From Natronomonas salinimetallica (GTDB lineage Archaea > Halobacteriota > Halobacteria > Halobacteriales > Haloarculaceae), in assembly GCF_013839515.1 (NCBI RefSeq), contig NZ_JACDNQ010000019.1:1-55657 (forward strand): 55,657 nucleotides of DNA. The letters run 5' to 3'. Below are positions 34,513 through 43,086 of this stretch, piece by piece. A model generated the notes under the pieces. That model saw nothing but the letters and a program-made list of their open reading frames with translations, did not search any database and was not told the origin of the DNA. The stretch's first letter is position 1; every line of letters starts with the position of its first letter. The position numbers were made by a program, and so were the translations under genes.

Positions 34513-34537
34513 ACCGGCCGCGGCAAGTACTCTCTGA

Positions 34538-34611
<74 letters not shown>

Positions 34612-34993
34612 CTTTTGCGACGAACGGACGTGCGGAGCAAGGCGGCCCGGATTCGAATCCCGGAAGACGCAGCGCGAACGGAGCGAGCACGTCTTCCTCC
34701 GGTTCGAATCCCCCTCGGCCCGTGTCCGTTCGGAGCATACCGCCGAGCACCCTGTGTGCTCGGCCCTACCGCGACGAACGACGCGGTGCGGGAATCGAAC
34801 CCTGGACGTCGCGCACAGCGGAGCGAGCACGTCTTCCTCCGGTTCGAATCCCCCCCGGCCCGTGTCCGTTCGGAGCATACCGCCGAGCACCCTGTGTGCT
34901 CGGCCCTACCGCGACGAACGACGCGGTGCGGGATACCGCCGGAGGCGGGGAAGACAAACACAATTTAAGGTACCGCCGCCCCCGACGTTCCCT
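34612..34993. repeat. Array of tRNA-Lys 3'-end copies (att-like scars)
   Basis: A 115-base unit occurs at 34679-34793 and again at 34819-34933 with one mismatch (140-base period). Each copy contains the tRNA-Lys T-arm and acceptor 3' half (GGTTCGAATCCCCCTCGGCC in the first; one C for T in the second) and a strong 8-bp hairpin (CCGAGCAC/GTGCTCGG). Extra T-arm-like pieces in inverted orientation precede each copy (at about 34649 and 34788). No integrase gene is present. The most likely reading is repeated integration and excision at the tRNA gene. Confidence 0.8.
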
Positions 34994-35572
34994 ATGGACT
35001 ACGACCTCGCGATCGAGAACACGCCAGAGACGATCCCGGGCGGGACCGGGGTGCTTTTGATCCACCCGAGCACCGGCGAGACGGACCGTATCGACACCGA
35101 TTTTCTGAAGACCGATACGGACCGGATTCTCGTCATTTCGACGCGGACGACCGCCCGCGAAGTCCAACAGAAACTGGAGTACTACGACGTCGACGAGACC
35201 AAAGCCGACATCCTCGATACGCTGTCGGTCGAGCGGGGGTACTCGCGGCGCTCCTCCGAGCATGTCTATTACGTCTCCGCGCCCGACGACCTCGAAGGTA
35301 TCGTCGAGACGACCCGGCAGTTCCTCGAAACCCACGGCGGCAAACGGCGGATCAGCTTCGACTCGGTGACGGAGTTGGCGTACTACGCCGACGACGAGCG
35401 GGCGCTCGAAACCGTCGAGGAACTGCTCGGGCTGCTGTCGGAGTACGACGCCGTCGGCCTGTTTCATCTCTCCGAGGAGGTCCACGACGAGGCCGACGTC
35501 GAGGCGTTTAAATCGATCTTCGACGGGACCATCTATCTGGACGCCGACGGCACCGTCGAAAGCGATTTCTGA
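34994..35572 (+). CDS. RecA/KaiC-fold haloarchaeal protein lacking Walker A
   Basis: The protein is 192 residues from ATG 34994; the long open frame upstream runs through the tRNA-derived repeats and is not coding. It reads like a degenerate KaiC-type domain: PGGTGVLLIHPSTGETDRI sits where a P-loop would be but has no GxxGxGKT. Later parts include TTRQFLETHGGKRRISFDSV and LLSEYDAVGLFHLSEE, close to DUF835-like or DUF7090 proteins (from memory). It is probably a regulatory or signalling module without ATPase activity. Confidence 0.78.
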   Translation: MDYDLAIENTPETIPGGTGVLLIHPSTGETDRIDTDFLKTDTDRILVISTRTTAREVQQKLEYYDVDETKADILDTLSVERGYSRRSSEHVYYVSAPDDLEGIVETTRQFLETHGGKRRISFDSVTELAYYADDERALETVEELLGLLSEYDAVGLFHLSEEVHDEADVEAFKSIFDGTIYLDADGTVESDF

Positions 35573-35649
35573 TCGGTCGGCGGCGTTCTTTCGACGGACG
35601 GAACAGTAGGTTTATCAAGCGCACGGGCAGATATTCACGTCATTACTAA

Positions 35650-36879
35650 ATGACGCAGAAACACCGACAACCGGAGGTGAACATCGGATTGGTCGGCCAC
35701 GTCGACCACGGGAAGACGACACTCGTCGAGTCGCTCTCCGGTGAGTGGACGGACCAACACTCCGAGGAGATGAAACGCGGCATCTCCATTCGCCTCGGCT
35801 ACGCCGACGCGACGTTCCGGGAGTGTCCGGACCTCGAAGCCCCCGAGCGATACACGGTCGAAGAGACCTGTCCGGACGGCTCCGAGAGCGAGCATCTTCG
35901 GACGGTGTCGTTCGTCGACGCGCCGGGCCACGAGACGCTGATGGCGACGATGCTCTCGGGCGCGGCGATCATGGACGGGGCCGTCCTCGTCATCGCGGCC
36001 AACGAACCCGTCCCCCGCGCACAGACCGAAGAGCATCTGATGGCGCTCGACATCATCGGCATCGAGAACATCGTCATCGCCCAGAACAAAATCGACCTCG
36101 TCGACCGCGACCAGGCGGTCGAAAACTACGAACAGATCGAAACGTTCGTCGAAGGGACGGTCGCCGAGTCGGCACCGATCGTGCCGATCTCCGCCCAGCG
36201 CGACGTCAACGTCGATCTCCTGATGCAGACGATCGAGGAGGAGATTCCGACGCCGGAGCGCGACCCCGACGCGGACGCGCGGATGCAGGTCGCTCGCTCG
36301 TTCGACATCAACCGGCCGGGGACGACCTACGAGGATCTCGTCGGCGGCGTCCTCGGCGGATCGCTCACGCAGGGGCGTCTCGAGGCCGACGAGGACATCG
36401 AAATCAAGCCCGGCCGCGAGATCGAGGAGGGCGGCCAATCGGAGTACCAGCCGGTCGAGACGACCGTCCGGTCGCTGCAGGCCGGCGGCGAGTTCGTCGA
36501 CGAGGCGACGCCGGGCGGGCTGCTCGGCGTCGGGACGGGACTCGATCCATCGCTCACGAAGGGCGACGCGTTGGCCGGACAGGTCGCGGGGTCGCCGGGA
36601 TCGCTACCGCCGACGCGGGAGTCCTTCGTGATGGACGTCGAATTGCTCGAACGCGTCGTCGGCGAGGACGCGGACGAGATCGAGCCGATAAGCACCGGCG
36701 AGCCGTTGATGCTGACCGTTGGCACGGCGACGACGGTCGGCTCGGTCACGAGCGCCCGGGAGGAGGAGTGTGAGGTCCGACTAAAACGCCCCGTCTGTGC
36801 CCCCGGGGGCGCGAAGATAGCGATCAACCGCCGCGTCGGCGCGCGCTGGCGGCTCATCGGGGTCGGAACGCTGCGGTGA
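35650..36879 (+). CDS. eif2g: Translation initiation factor aIF2 subunit gamma
   Basis: This 409-residue GTPase brings Met-tRNAi to the small ribosomal subunit as part of aIF2. It has [10 protein letters not shown] (G1, near residue 17), [11 protein letters not shown] (effector region), VDAPGHE (G3), NKID (G4) and a C-terminal pair of beta-barrels ending [15 protein letters not shown]. The zinc knuckle of other aIF2-gamma proteins is reduced to two Cys (RECPDLE and ETCPDG). It leads the operon that continues with the PIN gene (1-base overlap), rpoE1, spt4 and dephospho-CoA kinase. Confidence 0.97.
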   Translation: MTQKHRQPEVNIGLVGHVDHGKTTLVESLSGEWTDQHSEEMKRGISIRLGYADATFRECPDLEAPERYTVEETCPDGSESEHLRTVSFVDAPGHETLMATMLSGAAIMDGAVLVIAANEPVPRAQTEEHLMALDIIGIENIVIAQNKIDLVDRDQAVENYEQIETFVEGTVAESAPIVPISAQRDVNVDLLMQTIEEEIPTPERDPDADARMQVARSFDINRPGTTYEDLVGGVLGGSLTQGRLEADEDIEIKPGREIEEGGQSEYQPVETTVRSLQAGGEFVDEATPGGLLGVGTGLDPSLTKGDALAGQVAGSPGSLPPTRESFVMDVELLERVVGEDADEIEPISTGEPLMLTVGTATTVGSVTSAREEECEVRLKRPVCAPGGAKIAINRRVGARWRLIGVGTLR

Positions 36880-37259
36880 TGCGCGTCGTACTCGATTCGA
36901 ACGCGCTCATGGCACCCGTCGAGGTCGGCGTCCGGACCTTCGAGGAGCTCGACCGGCTCCTCGGGGAGTACGGGGCCGTGGTCCCCGAGGCGGTGCTCGC
37001 GGAACTCGATCGGCTCTCGACGGGCGGCGGCGAGGCCGCGAAGGCGGCGAGCGTCGGTGCGGATCTGGCACGGCGGGAGTGTGACCCCGTCGGCCACGAC
37101 GCCGGCTACGCCGACGACGCGATGGTCGAGGTCGGCGAACGCGCCGGCACCGACTACGCGGTCACGAGCGATATGCCTCTCAGAGGGCGGCTACTGGAAG
37201 CGAACGTTCCCGTAATCTGTTTACGCGGGCGAACCAAATTCGAAATCACTCAACCATAA
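36879..37259 (+). CDS. PIN-domain RNase-like protein
   Basis: The protein is 126 residues from ATG 36879, overlapping the last base of the eif2g stop; a GTG one codon earlier is possible. The PIN acidic residues are seen in VVLDSNALMAP (N-terminal Asp), AVLAELDRL (Glu), ADDAMVEVGERAG (Asp) and AVTSDMPLRGRL (Asp). It resembles the archaeal Fcf1/UPF0129-type PIN protein that is conserved next to eIF2-gamma and rpoE, implicated in rRNA processing rather than a toxin. It has no antitoxin partner. Confidence 0.9.
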   Translation: MRVVLDSNALMAPVEVGVRTFEELDRLLGEYGAVVPEAVLAELDRLSTGGGEAAKAASVGADLARRECDPVGHDAGYADDAMVEVGERAGTDYAVTSDMPLRGRLLEANVPVICLRGRTKFEITQP

Positions 37260-37260
37260 C

Positions 37261-37830
37261 ATGTACAAGCGGGTCAGACTCAAAGATACGGTCGAGGTTC
37301 CCCCACGATACCTCGCGGACGTGTCGCCCGAGCTCGTCAGGCGGCTACTGCAGGACAAGCTCGAAGGACAGATGGACGAAGACATCGGCAGCGTCGTCTC
37401 CGTAACGAAGGTTCACGACATCGGCGACGGTGCCGTCCTCCCGAACCGCCCCGGCGTCTACTACGAGGCCGACTTCGACGTGGTCACCTTCGATCCACAG
37501 ATGCAGGAGGTCGTCGACGGCGAGGTCGTCGAGGTCGTCAACTTCGGCGCATTCGTCGGGATCGGTCCGGTCGACGGACTCCTCCACGTCTCTCAGATAT
37601 CCGATGAGTATCTGGCCTACGACGGCGAGAACCAACAGCTCGCCTCTCGGGACTCGAATCGCGTGTTGAGCGTCGGTGACGCCGTTCGCGCGCGAATCGT
37701 CACGAAGAGCGTCGACGAGCGGAACCCCCGGGATTCGAAGATCGGGCTGACCGCGAAACAGCCGGGGCTCGGCAAGCACGGCTGGCTCGAAGAAGAGCGC
37801 AAGCGCCGCGAGGCGCAGGCGGGTGATTAG
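37261..37830 (+). CDS. rpoE1: RNA polymerase subunit Rpo7 (E')
   Basis: The protein is 189 residues from ATG 37261, one base after the PIN gene stop. It has the N-terminal RNP-like tip domain (starts MYKRVRLKDTVEVPPR) and a C-terminal S1/OB domain with VEVVNFGAFVGIGPVDGLLH. With Rpo4 it forms the stalk of archaeal RNA polymerase, binding nascent RNA and helping open the promoter. Its position beside spt4 is conserved in archaea. Confidence 0.96.
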   Translation: MYKRVRLKDTVEVPPRYLADVSPELVRRLLQDKLEGQMDEDIGSVVSVTKVHDIGDGAVLPNRPGVYYEADFDVVTFDPQMQEVVDGEVVEVVNFGAFVGIGPVDGLLHVSQISDEYLAYDGENQQLASRDSNRVLSVGDAVRARIVTKSVDERNPRDSKIGLTAKQPGLGKHGWLEEERKRREAQAGD

Positions 37831-38028
37831 ATGGCCACCCGTCTAGTGTGTCGGGACTGCCACCGCGTCCTCGACGTCGAGGGCGGCGAGCAGTGTCCGG
37901 CCTGCGGATCGAACTCCCTCACCGAGGACTGGGCCGGCTACGTCGTCATCGCCCACCCCGAAGAGAGCGAGATCGCCGAGGCGATGGACGTCACCGAAGC
38001 CGGCCGATACGCGCTGAAGGTCCGCTGA
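37831..38028 (+). CDS. spt4: Transcription elongation factor Spt4 (RpoE'')
   Basis: The protein is 65 residues from ATG 37831, directly after the rpoE1 stop. The zinc site is CRDC near the N-terminus and CPACGS about 20 residues later. The remaining part, DWAGYVVIAHPEESEIAEAM, forms the sheet that binds the NGN domain of Spt5. Spt4-Spt5 clamps the polymerase for processive elongation. The length is normal for archaea. Confidence 0.95.
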   Translation: MATRLVCRDCHRVLDVEGGEQCPACGSNSLTEDWAGYVVIAHPEESEIAEAMDVTEAGRYALKVR

Positions 38029-38029
38029 G

Positions 38030-38569
38030 ATGTCGACCATACTGGCGAAGCTGCCGGCGGAGATGCGCGAGGAGCTCAAAGAGCCGCTCGGCGGGATCTA
38101 TACCGACGCCGAGGCCCTGCTCTCGGAGGCGGGGACGCCGGTCGTCGCAGTCGGCGACATCGTCACGTACTATCTTCTCGAAGCCGGGTACCGGCCGAAC
38201 GTCGCCATCGTCGACGGGAAGACGAAGCGCGAGCGCGTCGAGCGCGAGGTACTGAGCGCGATCGAGGAGTTCGACGAACGGATCGACGTCGCGAACCCAC
38301 AGTCGACGGTCACCGACGACCTGCTCGAGGCGCTCGCGGCCGCGCTCGATGCTCCCGAACCGACCGTGATCGTCGTCGACGGCGAGGAGGACCTCGCCTC
38401 GCTGCCGGCCGTCGTCGCCGCCCCCGAGGGGGGATCGGTCGTCTACGGGCAACCCGACGAGGGGATGGTGCTCGTTCCCGTCGGCGATGACACCCGAGCC
38501 CGGTGTCGGAACCTCCTCGAGCGGATGGAAAGCGACTACGCGCGGATCGCCGAGATCCTGTCGGCGTAG
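38030..38569 (+). CDS. GTP-dependent dephospho-CoA kinase
   Basis: The protein is 179 residues from ATG 38030, one base after the spt4 stop. It is the archaeal DUF359-type enzyme that makes CoA from dephospho-CoA with GTP. Conserved blocks are PLGGIYTDAEALL, VGDIVTYYLLEAGYRPNVAI followed by VDGKTKRE, NPQSTVTDDLLEAL, VDGEEDLASLPAV and VVYGQPDEGMVLV. Its place after spt4 is the usual archaeal arrangement. It completes the CoA pathway with panE at 5.2 kb. Confidence 0.92.
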   Translation: MSTILAKLPAEMREELKEPLGGIYTDAEALLSEAGTPVVAVGDIVTYYLLEAGYRPNVAIVDGKTKRERVEREVLSAIEEFDERIDVANPQSTVTDDLLEALAAALDAPEPTVIVVDGEEDLASLPAVVAAPEGGSVVYGQPDEGMVLVPVGDDTRARCRNLLERMESDYARIAEILSA

Positions 38570-38737
38570 CGCGTCCTCGGGCGTCGTCCGACGTCGCCCC
38601 GGCACCGGGCGGCGACTCCGGGGGCTGCTCGCGCTGTCTACCGATCGTTCGAGAGATCGGCGGATCGGTAGGTAGCGTCCGTCTGCGGCTTCGAAATCCT
38701 TTTACGCGTTTCACCGAAACATCAGGCCAACGTAACC

Positions 38738-39052
38738 ATGGAACTCGACATCATCGACGAGGACGAAAACCCGATGTTACACCGGAGCGACGTCCGGTTT
38801 CAGCTGACCCACGAGGAAGCGACTCCCTCGCGGCTCTCGGTCCGGGACTCACTCGCTGCGAAACTAAACAAGGACGCCGGCGAAGTCGTCATCCGCAAAC
38901 TCGACACCAAATACGGGATGCGAAAAACCGTCGGCTACGCGAAGGTCTACGAGGACGCCGACCACGCCAAGGAAGTCGAGCAGGGCCACGCCCTCGAACG
39001 CAACAAGATCGCCGCCGAGGAGGGCGAGGAAGTCGAAGCGGAGGAAGCCTGA
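38738..39052 (+). CDS. rps24e: Ribosomal protein eS24
   Basis: The 104-residue protein starts at ATG 38738. It is an archaeal/eukaryotic small-subunit protein with the family signature VVIRKLDTKYGMRKTVGYA followed by KVYEDADHAK. The acidic C-terminal tail (EEGEEVEAEEA) is a haloarchaeal addition. The stop TGA is followed at once by the ATG of rps27ae, so the two are made together. A separate promoter is likely in the 168-base gap upstream (TTTTACG at about 38699). Confidence 0.96.
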   Translation: MELDIIDEDENPMLHRSDVRFQLTHEEATPSRLSVRDSLAAKLNKDAGEVVIRKLDTKYGMRKTVGYAKVYEDADHAKEVEQGHALERNKIAAEEGEEVEAEEA

Positions 39053-39187
39053 ATGGCGCGTTATGAACTCTACAACGAGGACGGCACCACCGAGCGCGAA
39101 CACTGCCCCCGCTGTGGCGACACGTTCCTCGGCGAGTACGGCGACCGCAAACACTGTGGGAAGTGCGGCTACACCGAGTTCGAGTAG
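39053..39187 (+). CDS. rps27ae: Ribosomal protein eS31 (S27Ae), zinc type
   Basis: The protein is 44 residues from ATG 39053 to TAG 39185-39187, directly after rps24e. The C4 zinc site is CPRCGD and CGKCGY. It lacks the ubiquitin part found in eukaryotes. The downstream kae1-bud32 gene begins 3 bases later. Confidence 0.95.
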   Translation: MARYELYNEDGTTEREHCPRCGDTFLGEYGDRKHCGKCGYTEFE

Positions 39188-39190
39188 GCC

Positions 39191-40834
39191 GTGACCCGCG
39201 TTCTCGGCATCGAGGGAACGGCCTGGTGTGCCAGCGCGGCCGTTTTTGATGGCGACGTCGGCACCGCCGGCGACGTTCGGATCGTTTCGGACCCGTACCA
39301 GCCGGACAGCGGCGGTATCCATCCGCGCGAGGCGGCCGAACACATGCGGAGTGCGATCCCCGAGATGGTCGAGAACGCCCTGGCACACCTCGAATCGGCC
39401 CACGGCCCGGCACGCGAGACGCTCGACGCCGTCGCCTTCTCTCGGGGGCCCGGCCTCGGCCCGTGTCTGCGGATCGCCGCGACGGCCGCACGAGCGCTCG
39501 CGGGATCGCTGGGGGTCCCTCTCGTCGGCGTCAACCACATGCTCGCGCATCTGGAGGTCGGCCGACAGTATTCGGGGTTCGATACCCCGGTATGTCTGAA
39601 CGCCTCGGGTGCCAACGCCCACGTCCTCGGCTATCACGACGGGCGCTATCGGGTGCTCGGCGAGACGATGGACACGGGGATCGGCAACGCGATCGATAAG
39701 TTCACTCGCCACGTCGGGTGGACCCACCCCGGCGGCCCGAAGGTCGAACGGAGCGCGGAGGAAGGCACGTACGTCGAGTTGCCCTACGTCGTCAAGGGGA
39801 TGGATTTCTCGTTTTCGGGGATTACCTCCGCGGCGAAGGCCGAAGTCGACGGGGGGACGGCGATCGAGGACGTCTGTCGTGGGCTCCAGGAGACGACGTT
39901 CGCGATGCTCACCGAGGTGGCCGAGCGCGCGCTCTCGTTGACCGATGCCGACGAGCTCGTGTTGGGCGGTGGCGTCGGACAAAACGACCGGCTCCGTGGG
40001 ATGTTGGCGACGATGTGCGAGGCCCGCGGGGCATCGTTTTACGCACCCGAGCCGCGGTTCCTCCGGGACAACGCCGGAATGATCGCGATCCTCGGCGCGC
40101 GGATGTACGAAGCCGGCGAGACGGTCCCGATCGCCGACTCGCGGGTCCGGCCGGACTTTCGCCCCGACGAGGTCCCGGTGACCTGGCGAACCGGCGGACC
40201 CGAGGGCGAGGGGGGACGGACGCGGGCAGCCCCGAAGCCGGACCGAACCCAGGGTGCCGAGGCGGTCGTCGAGATGGACCGAGGCGACGGCCTCGTTTAT
40301 AAACGGCGGCTCTCGAAGGGGTATCGACACCCCGAACTCGACGAACGGCTCCGCCGACAGCGGACGCGCTCGGAGGCACGCCTCACGAGCGAGGCTCGCC
40401 GCGTCGGCGTCCCGACCCCCGTCGTTTTCGACGTCGACCCCGAGGCGGGGCGACTCGAATTCGAGTTCGTCGGCGAAGCCGACCTCACCGGGGCGGTCTC
40501 GGAGGGGCGGGTCCGACGCGTCGGACGCCACCTGGCACGGTGTCACAGCGCGGGCTTCGTCCACGGCGATCCGACGCCGCGGAACGTCCGGGTCGACGAC
40601 GCGGCCGATACCGAGGACGCACGGGTGTATCTCATCGATTTCGGACTCGGCTACTACAGCGACCACGTCGAGGACTACGCGATGGACCTCCACGTCTTCG
40701 AGGGTGCCCTCGCCGGGACCGCCGACGATCCGGCAGGACTGACCGACGCCTTCGAGGACGCCTACCGCGCCGCGGGCGACGGGGACGTACTCGTCCGACT
40801 TCGCGATATCGAGACCCGCGGTCGGTATCAGTGA
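39191..40834 (+). CDS. kae1-bud32: Kae1-Bud32 fusion: tRNA t6A transferase and PRPK-type kinase
   Basis: The protein is 547 residues from GTG 39191, three bases after rps27ae. The N-terminal Kae1/TsaD half (1-325) attaches threonylcarbamoyl to A37 of ANN-decoding tRNAs. It has the metal-binding HMLAH, FSRGPGLGPCL, and the ATPase loop GGGVGQNDRL. The C-terminal Bud32 half (about 350-547) is a small kinase/ATPase with VHGDPTPRNVR and LIDFGLG. The fusion is found in several archaea. The two halves join through an Arg/Gly/Glu-rich linker. The complex also needs Pcc1 and Cgi121, not in this window. The adjacent tRNA-Lys(UUU) is one of its expected substrates. Confidence 0.96.
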   Translation: MTRVLGIEGTAWCASAAVFDGDVGTAGDVRIVSDPYQPDSGGIHPREAAEHMRSAIPEMVENALAHLESAHGPARETLDAVAFSRGPGLGPCLRIAATAARALAGSLGVPLVGVNHMLAHLEVGRQYSGFDTPVCLNASGANAHVLGYHDGRYRVLGETMDTGIGNAIDKFTRHVGWTHPGGPKVERSAEEGTYVELPYVVKGMDFSFSGITSAAKAEVDGGTAIEDVCRGLQETTFAMLTEVAERALSLTDADELVLGGGVGQNDRLRGMLATMCEARGASFYAPEPRFLRDNAGMIAILGARMYEAGETVPIADSRVRPDFRPDEVPVTWRTGGPEGEGGRTRAAPKPDRTQGAEAVVEMDRGDGLVYKRRLSKGYRHPELDERLRRQRTRSEARLTSEARRVGVPTPVVFDVDPEAGRLEFEFVGEADLTGAVSEGRVRRVGRHLARCHSAGFVHGDPTPRNVRVDDAADTEDARVYLIDFGLGYYSDHVEDYAMDLHVFEGALAGTADDPAGLTDAFEDAYRAAGDGDVLVRLRDIETRGRYQ

Positions 40835-40883
40835 CCGGCACCGAGGGAGTGCTTATAAGTCACGTCCGGTCGTACGGACGGAC

Positions 40884-41159
40884 ATGACCGACAAGCAACA
40901 GTCCGGCGAACTGTTCGGTATCCCGTACGACTTCGAGCGTCCGTCGCTCGGACGGATGCTCTCGGCGTACTGGCAACCCGGCAGCGGGATGCTCGTCAAG
41001 AAGCCGTTCGGCATCGGCTACACCCTGAACCTGGCGAACTGGCGTTCGTGGCTCGTGTTGGGGGTGGCTGCGGCGCTGTTCTACCACGAGAGCGGATCCA
41101 TCGGCTCCGCCGACGGCGACGAAGGGAGCGAAGACCCGGTCGAAGTGATCGTCGACTGA
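40884..41159 (+). CDS. DUF5808-type small membrane-associated protein
   Basis: The protein is 91 residues from ATG 40884, with a CTTATAAG box (40852-40859) about 28 bases upstream. The conserved-looking core is FGIPYDFERPSLGRMLSAYW, then MLVKKPFGIGYTLNLANW, then one hydrophobic helix WLVLGVAAALFYH and an acidic tail. It matches, from memory, haloarchaeal DUF5808. The function is unknown. Downstream is the three-copy 32-bp repeat. Confidence 0.75.
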   Translation: MTDKQQSGELFGIPYDFERPSLGRMLSAYWQPGSGMLVKKPFGIGYTLNLANWRSWLVLGVAAALFYHESGSIGSADGDEGSEDPVEVIVD

Positions 41160-41202
41160 TGTAGCGGCGATATCGACGTGAAAGGAGCCGACCCCACCGG
41201 GC

Positions 41203-41297
41203 GTCGACAGTGCGCACGGGACGGCGACCGTCACGTCGACAGTGCGCACGGGACGGCGACCGTCACGTCGACAGTGCGCACGGGACGGCGACCGTCA
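41203..41297. repeat. 32-bp tandem repeat, 3 copies
   Basis: Copies start at 41203, 41235 and 41267; the last lacks its final base. The unit starts GTCGACAGTGCGCACGGGAC. It lies upstream of the hisS promoter. Confidence 0.97.
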
Positions 41298-41372
41298 GTG
41301 CGAGACGGGCAGACGTCGTCGGGTGCCGGCGAGGATCGTACCTTTTAGGGTCTCGCCACCGAACTCGCGTTC

Positions 41373-42674
41373 ATGTACGACGGCCTGAAGGGGTTCCGCG
41401 AGTTCTACCCCGGCGAGATGTCCGCCCGACGGGAGCTGACCGACACGGTCGAAGAGCGCGTCCGGCGGTACGGCTTCCGGGAGATCGGGACGCCGGCGCT
41501 CGAGCGCACGCAGATGTATATCGACAAGTCCGGCGAGGAGATAACGGAGGAGCTCTACGCCTTCGAGGACAAAGGCGGCCGGTCCGTCTCGCTCACGCCG
41601 GAGCTGACGCCGACGGTCGCGCGGATGGTCGTCGAGAAGGGGGGTGAATTCGCCAAGCCGATCAAGTGGTTCTCGACGCGGCCCTTTTGGCGCTACGAGC
41701 AGGTCCAACAGGGCCGGTTCCGGGAGTTTTATCAGACGAACGTTGACATCTTCGGTTCCGAGCGGCCCGAGGCCGACGCCGAGATCCTCGCCGTCGCCGC
41801 CGACGCGCTGGGCGATCTCGGGCTCTCCGCCGACGCCTTCGAGTTCCGCGTCTCCCACCGGGACATCCTCGGCGGCCTGCTGGAATCGCTCGAAAGCGAC
41901 GTCGAGACCGCCGACGCGATCCGGGCGGTCGACAAACGCGAGAAGATCGACGTCGAGGAGTACTACGAATCGCTCGTCGAAGCGGGGCTGACGCGGGCGG
42001 AGGCCGAGCGTTTCGATAGGGTGCTCGACTCCGACGACCTCGACGACGTCGTCGCGTTCGCCGGGAGCGAGCGGGTCGAGTCGGCGGTCGAAAACCTGCG
42101 TGCGGTACTCGACGCCGCGGCCGATTTCGGGGTCAGAGAGTACTGTACCGTCTCTCTGGAGACCGCCCGCGGGCTCGATTATTACACCGGCGTCGTTTTC
42201 GAATGTTTCGATACCGCCGGGGAGGTCTCGCGATCCGTCTTCGGCGGCGGCCGTTACGACGACCTAATAGCGGGCTTCGGCGGACAGCCGACTCCCGCCG
42301 TCGGGGTCGGGATCGGCCACGAGACGCTCTCGCTTCTGTGTCAGCGGGCGGGCGTCGCCCCGGAGGAAGCGACCACGACCGACTACTACGTGTTGACGGT
42401 CGGAGACACCCGCGAGGTCGCGGCGGACATCGCTCGCGAACTCCGCGAACTCGGACACGTCGTCGAGTCGGACCGCAAGGATCGGGGCTTCGGCGATCAG
42501 CTCTCCTATGCGGACGGGATCAACGCGGAGACCGTCGTCGTCGTCGGCGAACAGGACCTTGCCGAGGACTGCGTGACGGTCAAGGACATGGCGTCGGGCG
42601 AACAGACGCAGGTCCCGCTCGCGGAGTTCCCGCCCGCGGAGGGCCGACCGACCGACGACGAGAACGAGGCGTGA
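41373..42674 (+). CDS. hisS: Histidyl-tRNA synthetase
   Basis: The 433-residue class II synthetase starts at ATG 41373 (TTTTAG box at 41343-41348). Motif 1 surrounds REIGTPALERTQMYI, motif 2 reads FWRYEQVQQGRFREFYQ, and the histidine-specific loops are GRYDDLIAGFGG and RGLDYYTGVVFE. Motif 3 includes GVGIGHETLSLL. The C-terminal anticodon-binding domain follows (from about 330). It charges tRNA-His with histidine. The length is normal. Confidence 0.96.
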   Translation: MYDGLKGFREFYPGEMSARRELTDTVEERVRRYGFREIGTPALERTQMYIDKSGEEITEELYAFEDKGGRSVSLTPELTPTVARMVVEKGGEFAKPIKWFSTRPFWRYEQVQQGRFREFYQTNVDIFGSERPEADAEILAVAADALGDLGLSADAFEFRVSHRDILGGLLESLESDVETADAIRAVDKREKIDVEEYYESLVEAGLTRAEAERFDRVLDSDDLDDVVAFAGSERVESAVENLRAVLDAAADFGVREYCTVSLETARGLDYYTGVVFECFDTAGEVSRSVFGGGRYDDLIAGFGGQPTPAVGVGIGHETLSLLCQRAGVAPEEATTTDYYVLTVGDTREVAADIARELRELGHVVESDRKDRGFGDQLSYADGINAETVVVVGEQDLAEDCVTVKDMASGEQTQVPLAEFPPAEGRPTDDENEA

Positions 42675-42761
42675 CCCCCAAGAGGCCGGGGCGGCGCGGG
42701 GATGGGGGTCGGTGACAATGTCTGACGCAGATTTATACGTCCGGGGGGACGAAACGGATGT

Positions 42762-43070
42762 ATGTCCGGGAACCGAGTCGAGGAGCTCGAGGCGAAGGTG
42801 CGCGAACTCGAGGCGACGATCGACGGGCTGACAGACGAACTCGTCGAGACGAAAGAGCGGCTGGGGGCCATCGAGGAGGAAGCCGGGGTCGAACCCGACG
42901 CCCTCGAGCGCCGACGCTCGCGGACGTCGCAGGACCGAGACGGGGTCGCCGAGGACGCCGAGACTGATGCCGATGCGGACGACACGGCGCAGCCGGCTGA
43001 CGCGGCAGACGGGGACGAAGACGGCGACGAGACGGCGGATTCGGCGGGTGACGACATCATCGTCGCCTGA
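42762..43070 (+). CDS. Coiled-coil acidic protein preceding smc
   Basis: The protein is 102 residues from ATG 42762, with a TTTATA box (42732-42737) 27 bases upstream, so it heads a leaderless transcript. The N-terminal half is a coiled coil (VEELEAKVRELEATIDGL, LVETKERLGAIEEEAG) and the C-terminal half is nearly all Asp, Glu and Ala. It matches, from memory, haloarchaeal DUF7518. It lies 16 bases before the smc start, so it is almost certainly in the condensin operon and may be an accessory factor. That role is inference. Confidence 0.82.
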   Translation: MSGNRVEELEAKVRELEATIDGLTDELVETKERLGAIEEEAGVEPDALERRRSRTSQDRDGVAEDAETDADADDTAQPADAADGDEDGDETADSAGDDIIVA

Positions 43071-43086
43071 GCGGGCGACACATCAA

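Noticed and set aside
36879-37259. VapC-type toxin of a toxin-antitoxin pair
   Set aside because: The PIN gene has no antitoxin partner and sits in the conserved eif2g-rpoE1 operon, which fits the Fcf1-like processing protein better.
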